From the NCBI GenBank assembly GCA_016715115.1, contig JADKBM010000016.1:1488001-1552000 (forward strand): a DNA stretch of 64,000 nt, written 5' to 3'. The stretch is from Acidobacteriota bacterium (GTDB taxonomy: Bacteria; Acidobacteriota; Blastocatellia; Pyrinomonadales; Pyrinomonadaceae). The notes under the pieces were generated by a model. It was given only the letters and a program-made list of their open reading frames with translations, did not search any database and was not told where the DNA came from. A program made the position numbers and the translations under genes. Positions 45,008-52,982 of the stretch are shown here, piece by piece (the stretch's first letter is position 1; every line of letters begins with the position of its first letter).

Positions 45008-45826
45008 ATGCAAAAGGTAACTATGTTCGCACTCTTGGTGGTGATCGCTACTTAGATCGCGACTGCTCAAAACATGCCTGAGGCAAAGCAGGCGAGGGAA
45101 GAGATCCAAAAGGAAATGGCCGCCATCAGGGCGGTGCAGAAAGAGCCTGTCAATGCTTTGCTGTCCGTATCTGACGTTGGCGAGCCTGATTCGTTCGGCA
45201 AGAACGTAAAATTCCTCGGAACGGCGAGAACGGGCGTGGTCTACGTATATTTGAGTTGTGACCCGGCTGTCTTATTAGCCGATGTCGGTGTGACGCTCGG
45301 TCCGGATGATCGGTGCTTTGTTCACACGGTAGGAACACCGACATCGAGCGGTACATTCAACGATCTCGGAAGGATCACTATTCCGGGCAGATCGGCGGAC
45401 AACACGATCTATTTTGTCGTCAACCGCACGATCGATAATGAGTTTCAGAACACGTTCGCAAATGAGATACCCACCTTCTTTCGGTTTTCACCCAGGCTGA
45501 CGATCGAAAGCACAGCCCTGAACGACCCTGCAGCCGTAGATACTAATGGAAATCCGCTTAACGGTGTCCTGACCATTTCAGCATTCGGCACTAGGATATT
45601 TAACAACTCGCTTCATCCGGGAGCCTACGAAACATCTTATGACCAGAGTAGTGCGGCCGCCTCGACCGGATTTGCCCGCACCTATTTTGCGGCTTTAGGG
45701 CTTCCGCCGCAGGTCATCGACCAGCTATATAGAAGGCCGATGACGATCAAACTCGGGATGAGCGTGTCCGTTCGTGGCGTTTATTTTGGACAGTATCTGT
45801 ACTCGATGCGGTTTATGGGTAACTAG
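45008..45826 (+). pseudogene. Secreted protein, module gene A2, amber codon in signal peptide
   Basis: Paralogue of A1 (roughly two thirds identical): SLLSVxDVGxPDSFG-like start, LSCDP, DDRC, ITIPGRS, PRLTIESTALNDP, FGQYLYSMRFMGN. A strong AAAGGAG site precedes the ATG at 45008, and MQKVTMFALLVVIAT then meets TAG at 45053-45055, followed in frame by IATAQN and the whole mature protein. Without read-through only a leaderless 250-residue product from ATG 45074 could be made, with no good ribosome site. The rest of the frame is intact, so the mutation is recent, an assembly error, or suppressed. A terminator follows. Confidence 0.75.
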
Positions 45827-45852
45827 TCTTGTGACTGTTGACGGCAGTTTCG

Positions 45853-45890
45853 CCTCCGACGGATCCGGTTCGCGATCTGTCGGAGGTTTT
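45853..45890 (+). terminator. Rho-independent terminator after A2
   Basis: CCTCCGAC pairs with GTCGGAGG across an 18-base loop region, followed by TTTTC. Located 27 bp after the A2 stop and 90 bp before the B2 start, so B2 may have its own promoter. Confidence 0.75.
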
Positions 45891-45979
45891 CTCGTTCTAG
45901 AAAAAAGATGAGCCAATACATACGAGAGTTTCGCGTAGTCAATCAGAGACCAAATTCGAATTCCCAAGGAGTAAAATCA

Positions 45980-48900
45980 GTGCTTACCAAAAAGTCCGTA
46001 GCTGCAATCTTTACCATACTTTTAACCTCTCTGAACATAGTTTCGTCGCTATATGGACAGTCGGCAAATGACGGCTTTGATCCGAATGCAAATGCCCAGG
46101 TCCAGAAGGTCTTTGTTCGCTTGAACGGAAGGATCTTGATTGGCGGCGGATTTTCGACTATCGGGGGTGCCCCGGCAAACCGGCTGGCCCAACTGAATAG
46201 GGACGGTTCGCGGGACACGTTCTTTAACGCCGACGTAAACGGTAACGTCAATGCGATCGTGGAGATTCCCGGTGGCAAGATTCTCATCGGCGGTGCATTT
46301 TCAGCCGTCGGCGGCGTGCAGCATGACAACATCGCCCGTATCAATATAGACGGCTCGCCCGACGCCCTTTTTACGGCCCCGAATGGGGCGGTGCGAACCA
46401 TCGTTTTGCAACCGGATGGGAAGTTCATCATGGCCGGGCTATTCACATCGGTTGGCAGTGTTCCGCGTAACCGTATCTCGCGGCACAACTCAGACGGGAC
46501 GGTCGACACGACCTTCGACCCTAACGTCAATGACGTCGTCGAATCGATGGTCCTCCAGCCGGACGGAAAGATCGTGATCGCCGGGTTCTTCACAACTGTC
46601 GGCGGAGTGGGCCGTAACCGGATCGCCCGGCTTAATGCCAACGGTTCGCTGGATACCACCTTTGCCGCAAACGTAAACTTCACGGTGCGCGCCGTCGCCT
46701 TGCAGGCGGACGGCAAAGTGCTTGTAGGTGGACAATTCGGCACCGTCAATGGCGTCCCCAGAAACCGAATTGCCCGTCTCAATGCGGATGGCACGCTTGA
46801 TACGTCATTCAACCCGGACGTCAACAACATCGTGTGGGGACTTGCAACGCAGTCGGACGGCAAGATCTTGGTTGGCGGTTCGTTCTCGACGGTTGGCGGT
46901 GCTGCACGCGGTTATCTCGCACGTCTGAATATCGACGGTACTCTAGACACAGGCTATAACCCCGCTCCGAACACTGAGGTGTATTCGGTAATCGCCCAAG
47001 AGGACGGGAAGACAGTTTTCGGCGGCTTCTTTCTCTCAGTCGCCGGAGTTGCAAGGAACCGTATCGCCCGGGTTTATGAGGACGGCACACTCGAAACTAA
47101 CTTCAATCCCGACACCGGCATCACCGGAAGCGTTTCGTCGATGATCTCGCTGCCTGACGGAAAGATCTATATCAGCGGCTTTTTTACTACTGTCGGCGGT
47201 GTCGCCCGCGGACGGCTTGCACGACTTAATCCCAACGGAAGCCTCGATACCACCTTTCCCGATCCCGGAGCCAACAACCTGGTGCTGGCGACCGCCCTCC
47301 AGGCTGACGGCAAGATCGTAGTCGGTGGGTTCTTCGATTCGATCGTGCTGACCGGAATTGGAAAACTAGCCCGACTGAACCCAAACGGAACACGCGACAC
47401 CACATTCAATCCCATGGTAAATGGGGACGTTTATGCGATCTCGGTGCAAGATGACGGCAAGATCATAATTGGCGGTTCTCTCAATCAGATCAATGGAATG
47501 AACGTCGGCAATATTGCCCGCCTGAACGCAAATGGCACGCTCGACACGTCTTTCAATTTTGCCGTAAACGGAACGATCGATCAAATAGTCACCCAGCGAG
47601 ACGGAAATATACTGATTGCTGGAACTTTTACAACGGTCAACGGGATAAACCGCCCGATGCTAGCCCGTTTGAATCTGGCCGGCTCGTCGCTGGACACCTC
47701 CTTTAACCCAACATTTTCGCATACCCTGCCTGCGACTCCGGCCGTTCGTAAGATCCTGCTTTTGCAAAGTGGAAAGGTCCTGGTCGGAGGCAATTTTGAC
47801 AACGTCAGCGGCACCCCCAGGCAAAACATCGTCCTCCTCAACAGCAATGGTTCAGTCGATCTTCCGTTCGCGGTAACCGCCAATTTTCAGGCAACGGCCT
47901 TTGCCCAGGAAGCAGGCGGACGGATAATTATCGGCGGTCAATTTACGCTATTTAATGGAAACTCATGGCAGGGCCTCGTGAGGGTCGGGGAAAACGGCGA
48001 GCAGGATTTTACCTTTAATCCGGGCGTAAACAACATACCGACGGTGATCCTCGTGCAGAAAGACGGAAAGATTTTATTAGGCGGGGCGTTTACGACTGCC
48101 GGAGGCGTTCCCAGAAACGGTATGGCCAAAATCGCCACGGGCAATTTGGCGGCTTATGACATCACCGCCTCGAGCAGCGAGATCGTTTGGTCCGGTTTCT
48201 ATAGTGCTCCTAAAGTGAACCGTTTGATCCTCGAAGGCTCGAGCGACGGAGTGAATTACGCTCCTCTGGGTGAAGCGACTCCGGATCCAGGGGGAATGGT
48301 CTGGCGATTAAGCGGAGCATCGTTCTCCGGCGGTTATATACGAGCACGAGGGCTTCATCCCGATGCTTCGAATCGGCAATCGTCAATCGAATTTGTCAAA
48401 TACATACCGCAAACACGCCGTTCTCCGTTCGATTTCGACGGCGACGGCAAGACCGACATCTCGATCTTCCGGCCGTCGCTAGGGCAGTGGTGGCTGAACC
48501 GCTCGAACCTCGGGACGATCGTCCACACTTTCGGAAACTCGGCCGACAAGCTCACGCCGGGGGATTTCACCGGAGACGGCGTCGCGGACGTCGCCGTATT
48601 CCGGCCGTCGACAGGCGAGTGGTTCGTTCTCCGGAGCGAGAACGCGACCTTCTATTCGTTCCCGTTCGGATCGTCGACCGACATTCCTGTTCCCGCCGAT
48701 TACGACGGCGACAGCAGAGCGGACGCCGCCGTCTTCCGGCCTTCAAACTCGACCTGGTATATCCAAAAATCTGCCGGCGGAACAACGATCGAGACGTTCG
48801 GCGTCGGCGGCGACGTTCCGGTTCCCGCGGATTACGACGGCGACGGACAGACGGACATCGCGATCTATCGTCCGAGCCTCGGGCAATGGTGGCTGAAGCG

Positions 48901-49243
48901 CTCGACCGCCGGTACTATCGCGCTGACGTTCGGAGTTTCGACCGACAAGACGGTTCAAGGCGACTACACCGGCGACGGCAAGGCGGACGTCGCGGTCTTC
49001 CGCCCGGCGACCGGCGAATGGTTGATTCTGAGGTCCGAGAACTCCACTTTCTATTCGTTCCCGTTCGGCGCGAACGGCGACGCGCCCGCGCCGGGCGATT
49101 ATGACGGCGACGGCAGGTTCGACGCCGCCGTTTTTAGATCTTCGTCGGCGACCTGGTACATTCAGCAATCGACTGCCGGAACGCTTATCCAGTCATTCGG
49201 TTCGGCCACTGATGTTCCGATCCCGAACGCGTATGTGAGGTAA
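45980..49243 (+). CDS. Giant secreted delta-60 propeller with FG-GAP C-terminus, module gene B2
   Basis: 1087 residues from a GTG with AAGGAG eight bases upstream; this start places the signal peptide (LTKKSVAAIFTILLTSLNIVSS) at the very N-terminus, whereas the longer ATG frame at 45908 adds 24 unlike residues. About 14 delta-60 repeats (LQADGKVLVGGQFGTVNGVP type) are followed by a linker and six FG-GAP repeats ending TDVPIPNAYVR. The delta-60 part is diverged from B1, yet the last 279 residues are nearly identical at DNA level. Gene C2 starts 5 bases after the stop. The delta-60 part is visibly less GC-rich than B1. Confidence 0.82.
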   Translation: MLTKKSVAAIFTILLTSLNIVSSLYGQSANDGFDPNANAQVQKVFVRLNGRILIGGGFSTIGGAPANRLAQLNRDGSRDTFFNADVNGNVNAIVEIPGGKILIGGAFSAVGGVQHDNIARINIDGSPDALFTAPNGAVRTIVLQPDGKFIMAGLFTSVGSVPRNRISRHNSDGTVDTTFDPNVNDVVESMVLQPDGKIVIAGFFTTVGGVGRNRIARLNANGSLDTTFAANVNFTVRAVALQADGKVLVGGQFGTVNGVPRNRIARLNADGTLDTSFNPDVNNIVWGLATQSDGKILVGGSFSTVGGAARGYLARLNIDGTLDTGYNPAPNTEVYSVIAQEDGKTVFGGFFLSVAGVARNRIARVYEDGTLETNFNPDTGITGSVSSMISLPDGKIYISGFFTTVGGVARGRLARLNPNGSLDTTFPDPGANNLVLATALQADGKIVVGGFFDSIVLTGIGKLARLNPNGTRDTTFNPMVNGDVYAISVQDDGKIIIGGSLNQINGMNVGNIARLNANGTLDTSFNFAVNGTIDQIVTQRDGNILIAGTFTTVNGINRPMLARLNLAGSSLDTSFNPTFSHTLPATPAVRKILLLQSGKVLVGGNFDNVSGTPRQNIVLLNSNGSVDLPFAVTANFQATAFAQEAGGRIIIGGQFTLFNGNSWQGLVRVGENGEQDFTFNPGVNNIPTVILVQKDGKILLGGAFTTAGGVPRNGMAKIATGNLAAYDITASSSEIVWSGFYSAPKVNRLILEGSSDGVNYAPLGEATPDPGGMVWRLSGASFSGGYIRARGLHPDASNRQSSIEFVKYIPQTRRSPFDFDGDGKTDISIFRPSLGQWWLNRSNLGTIVHTFGNSADKLTPGDFTGDGVADVAVFRPSTGEWFVLRSENATFYSFPFGSSTDIPVPADYDGDSRADAAVFRPSNSTWYIQKSAGGTTIETFGVGGDVPVPADYDGDGQTDIAIYRPSLGQWWLKRSTAGTIALTFGVSTDKTVQGDYTGDGKADVAVFRPATGEWLILRSENSTFYSFPFGANGDAPAPGDYDGDGRFDAAVFRSSSATWYIQQSTAGTLIQSFGSATDVPIPNAYVR

Positions 49244-49330
49244 AACGATGAAAGAGGCGGTAGACAATCTTTGTATCTATGATCCCGAATTCGAGAGCTA
49301 TGCGCAGCGATTTGCGGATGATCTCGGCGG
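48407..49330 (+). repeat. 924-bp duplicated block, copy 2
   Basis: Partner of 43631-44554. Includes the FG-GAP end of B2, the intergenic five bases and the start of gene C2. Confidence 0.9.
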
Positions 49331-49799
49331 AAGTTCGGCGATTTGCAAGGTCGGAACCATTGCCGAACTGCAAGCCGTTTTCGAAAATTACGTTTTGGTG
49401 AAATTTCTCGATATCGTCATTCACGGTAAGTCCGCCGGCGTCCTGGAGTTGGCGGACCATACGGTCGTAATGGGCAGTTATCTGGGCAAACTCGCGATGA
49501 ACAAGCCGTTTCTGCAAAGAAATGCGCGCGTCCTATTCAGCAGTTGCGCGATCGGTGCGGGCGAAAGCGGAGGCAGGTTCCTGGATGAGCTCGGAAAAAC
49601 AATGCTCATCGGCAAGGGCGGAATAATCGGCGCATCCACGGTGGACAACGCGGTTGTCTTGCCGAAATCAAGAAGTTTCGCGCAGGCTTTTCTGAAACCG
49701 TTCACCGATGGACGTTTGATCGTCCGAAAATACAACGAGGCCGGTGAAAAAGTAGACGGGGTAAGCACCGACCGTCGCGGAAACATGGCCCGTAATTGA
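49248..49799 (+). CDS. Caspase-fold/DUF4347-like protein, module gene C2
   Basis: 183 residues without a signal peptide. The segment LDIVIHG (H59, G60), about 40 residues, then RVLFSSC (C100) and AIGAGESGGRFLDELG follows the order of the His-Gly and Cys of clan CD (caspase-like) proteins. It is closest by eye to DUF4347 (HGxxGxLxLG then GCNVAxGxxGxxFL). I infer a possible cysteine peptidase or a protein-binding derivative; activity is unproven. It starts 5 bases after the giant propeller gene, so it is translated with it. A truncated copy (44472) and a fragment (35854) exist in the window. The first 28 codons lie in the 924-bp duplicated block. Confidence 0.6.
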   Translation: MKEAVDNLCIYDPEFESYAQRFADDLGGSSAICKVGTIAELQAVFENYVLVKFLDIVIHGKSAGVLELADHTVVMGSYLGKLAMNKPFLQRNARVLFSSCAIGAGESGGRFLDELGKTMLIGKGGIIGASTVDNAVVLPKSRSFAQAFLKPFTDGRLIVRKYNEAGEKVDGVSTDRRGNMARN

Positions 49800-49923
49800 T
49801 TGTTTGAGGCATTCGCGAAGTTTCAAAAACATGGGGAAAGGAGCGAATTCGGTGCCATCGACACTCAGACGCACCTTACGTTCCTCCCCTTCCGCATCCA
49901 TCGGGCCCCTAAACTTTATTTTT

Positions 49924-49952
49924 TTGTAAACTTTCGTTTGATTTGCTACAAT
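49924..49952 (+). promoter_or_regulatory. Sigma-70-type promoter upstream of ispH
   Basis: TTGTAA, 17 bases, TACAAT, in an AT-rich stretch 50 bp before the ispH start. Spacing is ideal and both boxes are near consensus. Confidence 0.6.
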
Positions 49953-50004
49953 TTCACCGAAGTCGTTTGAAAGTTAGAGTTTCAAATGACATTCTTGAAA
50001 AGCG

Positions 50005-50874
50005 ATGAAAGTGTTACTTGCAGAAGAATACGGTTTTTGTTTCGGGGTCGAGCGTGCGGTCGAAATGGTCGAGGAATCGCTTGCACAGGGCGATACGGTT
50101 CGTTCGCTCGGTCCGCTGATCCACAACGAGCAGGAAATGGGCCGGCTCGGGCAGTTTGGCGTGACAACGATCAGCGAACCGGTTCAGATCAAGCGCGGCG
50201 AAACAGCGGTCATTCGTGCCCACGGCGTGACACCCGACGTCCAGCGCGAATTAGAAGAAAAGGCCTCAAAGGTCGTCGATGCCACTTGTCCGTTCGTGAC
50301 GCGGGTTCAAAAACTCGCCGCGCGGGCGGCTGCGGAGAACAGGCACGTGATCATCGTCGGGAACCCTGACCACCCGGAGATGGTCGGCGTCAAGGGTTAC
50401 GCACCGGACCACGCGTTTGTCATCAACGGAGTTGCCGAGGTCGCATCGCTTCCGCGCCTGCGAAGTCCTTTGGTCGTCTCGCAAACGACAATCAAGGCGC
50501 AAAACTTTTTCGACACGGCCGAAGCGGTCAAATCAAAGACGGACGATGAAGTACAGATCGTCAACACGATCTGTTCGGCGACGCGTGATCGACAGGACGC
50601 GGCGCGCGCGCTGGCCGGAATGGTCGATGCGTTCTACATCATCGGCGGACGCCATTCTTCGAACAGCCGCAAACTTCTTGCCGTTTGCAAGGAGCAATGC
50701 GAGAAGAGTTTTCTGGTCGAAACCGAGGACGAGATCAACCCCGAAGATTTGAACGGGATCGAGACGGTCGGCGTAACGGCCGGCGCATCGACGCCCAACT
50801 GGCTGATCGAAAAGGTCGTCAACCATCTGAAGTCGATCGGCGAAAAGAGCGAAAAGGAATTGCCGCTGAGTTAG
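50005..50874 (+). CDS. ispH: 4-hydroxy-3-methylbut-2-enyl diphosphate reductase
   Basis: 289 residues. Last step of the MEP pathway: reduces HMBPP to IPP and DMAPP with a [4Fe-4S] cluster. The three cluster cysteines are C12 (GFCFGVERAV), C95 (DATCPFV) and C190 (NTICSAT). H40 (GPLIHNEQ), H73 (RAHGV) and the ASTPNWLIEKV end block are present. Length is normal. The ATG at 50005 overlaps nothing and follows a good promoter. It supplies precursors to the IspA enzyme encoded at 34.1 kb. A hairpin terminator follows the stop. Confidence 0.96.
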   Translation: MKVLLAEEYGFCFGVERAVEMVEESLAQGDTVRSLGPLIHNEQEMGRLGQFGVTTISEPVQIKRGETAVIRAHGVTPDVQRELEEKASKVVDATCPFVTRVQKLAARAAAENRHVIIVGNPDHPEMVGVKGYAPDHAFVINGVAEVASLPRLRSPLVVSQTTIKAQNFFDTAEAVKSKTDDEVQIVNTICSATRDRQDAARALAGMVDAFYIIGGRHSSNSRKLLAVCKEQCEKSFLVETEDEINPEDLNGIETVGVTAGASTPNWLIEKVVNHLKSIGEKSEKELPLS

Positions 50875-50894
50875 GCGATGCGGCAGATTGGAAG

Positions 50895-50929
50895 GCAGGC
50901 TTTGATCGGCAACGGTCGGCCTGCTTTTT
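50895..50929 (+). terminator. Terminator after ispH
   Basis: GCAGGC pairs with GCCTGC around an 18-base loop, followed by five T. It lies between ispH and the cupin gene, which then needs its own promoter or read-through. Confidence 0.6.
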
Positions 50930-50955
50930 CGTTCGGGTCGTGTTACTTTTGTGTA

Positions 50956-51309
50956 ATGGCGAACTTGAATCAACTTGTCAGAAGCAATGACGTTGACTGG
51001 AAACCGCTTCGTGAAGAAGGCGTGTCGGGGGTTTACGTGAAGGTTCTGATGTTTGACGAAACCGCCGGTCGCGCGCCGACCATCCTCCTTAAGTTCGATC
51101 CGGGCGCGACGTATCCGCTCCATAATCATCCAGCCGGCGAGGAGATCTTCGTACTCGAAGGCGACATCAAACTCGGAAAGGACGAGCTTACGACCGGAGA
51201 CTATATCTTCACCGCGCCGGGGAATTTGCATCGCGTGAGCACAAGAGATGGTTGCGTCGTGTTTCTGCGGGCACCGGAGGAAGTGGTGAAGATCGAGGCC
51301 CGCAAATGA
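50956..51309 (+). CDS. Cupin-domain protein (ChrR-like)
   Basis: 117 residues. Single cupin barrel: PLHNHPAGEEIFVLEGDIKL gives the metal-binding H-x-H-x4-E, and GNLHRVST gives the late His. This resembles the C-terminal cupin of ChrR anti-sigma factors and stand-alone quercetinase-like or anti-oxidant cupins. The metal and substrate are unknown. The start at 50956 follows the ispH terminator; a longer frame from 50878 would read through that hairpin. Confidence 0.85.
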   Translation: MANLNQLVRSNDVDWKPLREEGVSGVYVKVLMFDETAGRAPTILLKFDPGATYPLHNHPAGEEIFVLEGDIKLGKDELTTGDYIFTAPGNLHRVSTRDGCVVFLRAPEEVVKIEARK

Positions 51310-51311
51310 AA

Positions 51312-51345
51312 GAACCGCGCGAATCTTCGAAGACTCGCGCGGTTC
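51312..51345. terminator. Bidirectional hairpin between convergent genes
   Basis: GAACCGCGCGA and TCGCGCGGTTC form an 11-bp stem between the cupin gene (plus) and the glycine-zipper gene (minus). AAAG precedes it, giving U residues for minus-strand transcripts. Confidence 0.65.
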
Positions 51346-51363
51346 CTATCGTATCGAATTCAA

Positions 51364-52089
51364 TTACTCAACCGGCTCAACCCATTTCTTCATCGATACG
51401 GCCTGGTTCAGAAGCACGCCGAATTCGGTTCCGGCTTTCACCTGCGCTTCTTCGCCTTTGGTAAATTTCTCACCGAGATATCCCGCGCCCGCTCCGATCA
51501 GTCCGCCGATCAGTGCGCCCTTGCCGCCGCCGATCGCGGCTCCGAGAACCGCACCGCCGCCGGCGCCGCCGCCGATGAAGATGATCTTGCGGTTCTTCAT
51601 CTTGTCGCCGGATGCGGTGCTTTCATTGTCGCTTTTCGCATCTTTAGTACTCAATTCGGTGAGCGATCCGTTGATCGCGCGCGTCGATCCGTCAGGCAAT
51701 CTGACTGAAACGAAACTGACCGCGATCTGGCCCGGATTGCCGCCTTTTTTCGCCGGCGTGACCGTATCGACCCTGCCATTGACGATCGTGCCGACCGGCA
51801 TCACGACGACGCCGGCGTTCGAATACACCGGTTCGGTCAGTGTCGTTCGAAATGTATCGCCGACCTTTGCTGTTTTGGAACTCAGCAGATCGTTGATTCG
51901 GACGCGGAAGACCGTTCCGTTATCGACGGTGTAAAGCTTGACGGCCGGCTTGGCAACCGGTTTCACGACCGTGGCTTTCTTGCGGATCGTCGGCTTCTTT
52001 CTTTTCGTCTGCGCCAACGCCGTTCCGGTTCCAAGGAACATCAACAACGCCAAAATTCCCGTTAAAAACTTGAAGTTCATAATTTTCAT
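51364..52089 (-). CDS. Exported glycine-zipper protein
   Basis: 241 residues with a signal peptide (ending GTALAQ) followed by a basic KRKKPTIRKK stretch. Residues about 58-140 form a beta-rich domain (VFRVRINDLLSSKTAKVGDTF). Residues about 172-205 are a glycine zipper (GGGAGGGAVLGAAIGGGKGA and on), which packs as a membrane hairpin in 17-kDa-antigen-like proteins. It is probably an envelope-associated structural protein. GAGGAAAAAAG precedes the ATG at 52089. No operon partners. Confidence 0.7.
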   Translation of the reverse strand: MKIMNFKFLTGILALLMFLGTGTALAQTKRKKPTIRKKATVVKPVAKPAVKLYTVDNGTVFRVRINDLLSSKTAKVGDTFRTTLTEPVYSNAGVVVMPVGTIVNGRVDTVTPAKKGGNPGQIAVSFVSVRLPDGSTRAINGSLTELSTKDAKSDNESTASGDKMKNRKIIFIGGGAGGGAVLGAAIGGGKGALIGGLIGAGAGYLGEKFTKGEEAQVKAGTEFGVLLNQAVSMKKWVEPVE

Positions 52090-52468
52090 CTTTTTTCCTC
52101 GCTCATTTGAAACTAACGTCCAACAACCGTTCGCGTCAGCCTCGAGTAAGACGTGCGTCGGGGTCGAATCGTTGTACTGACTTTTAGCCTTGACGGGGAC
52201 AAACTATTCCTTAAACCTATCACTAACCGCTCGAAAAACGAAGTCCGTCGCAGTCCGCGAAAACCGAGTCGGCCGAGTTTTGAACGAACCCATTCGAAAA
52301 ACCCTGAATATTTTTGCGAATTCCCTGAAATCGTGTTTTATTAGACGTATATTCAAGGCAATTGAACAGTCAGCTTTCTCTTGGTTTTGGTTAACCCTTG
52401 GTGAAATATCCAAGGGTTAAGTTACTTAAGAGAATGAGTTAAACAAGTTTTTGCAAAGGAACGCGTCT

Positions 52469-52840
52469 TTGATTATGCCCCTGTACGGCCAAACAATCCT
52501 GCTCTTCGCGCTCAATTTCTTTGATGCGGTTTTGACGATCTACTGGGTCCGGAACGGCTTCGCGACGGAGGGAAATCATCTGATGGCGACGCTTCTCGAT
52601 ATCGGGGACCTTCCTTTTCTCGCGGTAAAGGTCGCGATCGGTGCGGTCACGGCAATTGTCCTTTGGCGTTTCCGAAACCTCCGTCTGGCGAAATACGGAC
52701 TCGCACTCGCGCTGCTGATCTACGTTGGATTGATGGGGATTCACTTCTTTACTGGACTCTCGGCCTTCGGCCTGGTATCGGAGAACTTCTTTCATCGCAT
52801 CGCCGACTGGGGAAGCGTTCTGATGGCATTCATTATTTAG
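52469..52840 (+). CDS. DUF5658-like small membrane protein
   Basis: About 123 residues with four hydrophobic segments. ALNFFDAVLTIYWVRNG and EGNHLMATLL resemble the DUF5658 pattern (N-x-x-D-x-x-x-T ... E-x-N-P/H). Function unknown. The start is uncertain: TTG at 52469 is eight bases after AAGGA; ATG at 52475 is the alternative; a TTG at 52451 opens the frame. The gene is followed by a good terminator. Confidence 0.65.
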   Translation: MIMPLYGQTILLFALNFFDAVLTIYWVRNGFATEGNHLMATLLDIGDLPFLAVKVAIGAVTAIVLWRFRNLRLAKYGLALALLIYVGLMGIHFFTGLSAFGLVSENFFHRIADWGSVLMAFII

Positions 52841-52868
52841 GTCGCAAAAATCATCTTTCAGTTTCGCC

Positions 52869-52907
52869 GCCCGTTGTTCTATATTGAAACAGCGGGCTCG
52901 TTTTTTT
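52869..52907 (+). terminator. Rho-independent terminator
   Basis: GCCCG(TTGT) pairs with (ACAG)CGGGC, followed by seven T, 28 bp after the DUF5658-like gene. Confidence 0.75.
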
Positions 52908-52982
52908 CGTAATTCAACGCGCAACGGATGATTCCCGCACCGGCATCAAAGACGTTGAATTTTCGATAGGAAGTACGCCATT

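Noticed and set aside
44672..45055. Amber reassignment as an explanation for the TAG codons
   Set aside because: Intact genes (for example those ending at 1265, 17592, 40642 and 62436) use TAG as a normal stop; simple mutations are enough.
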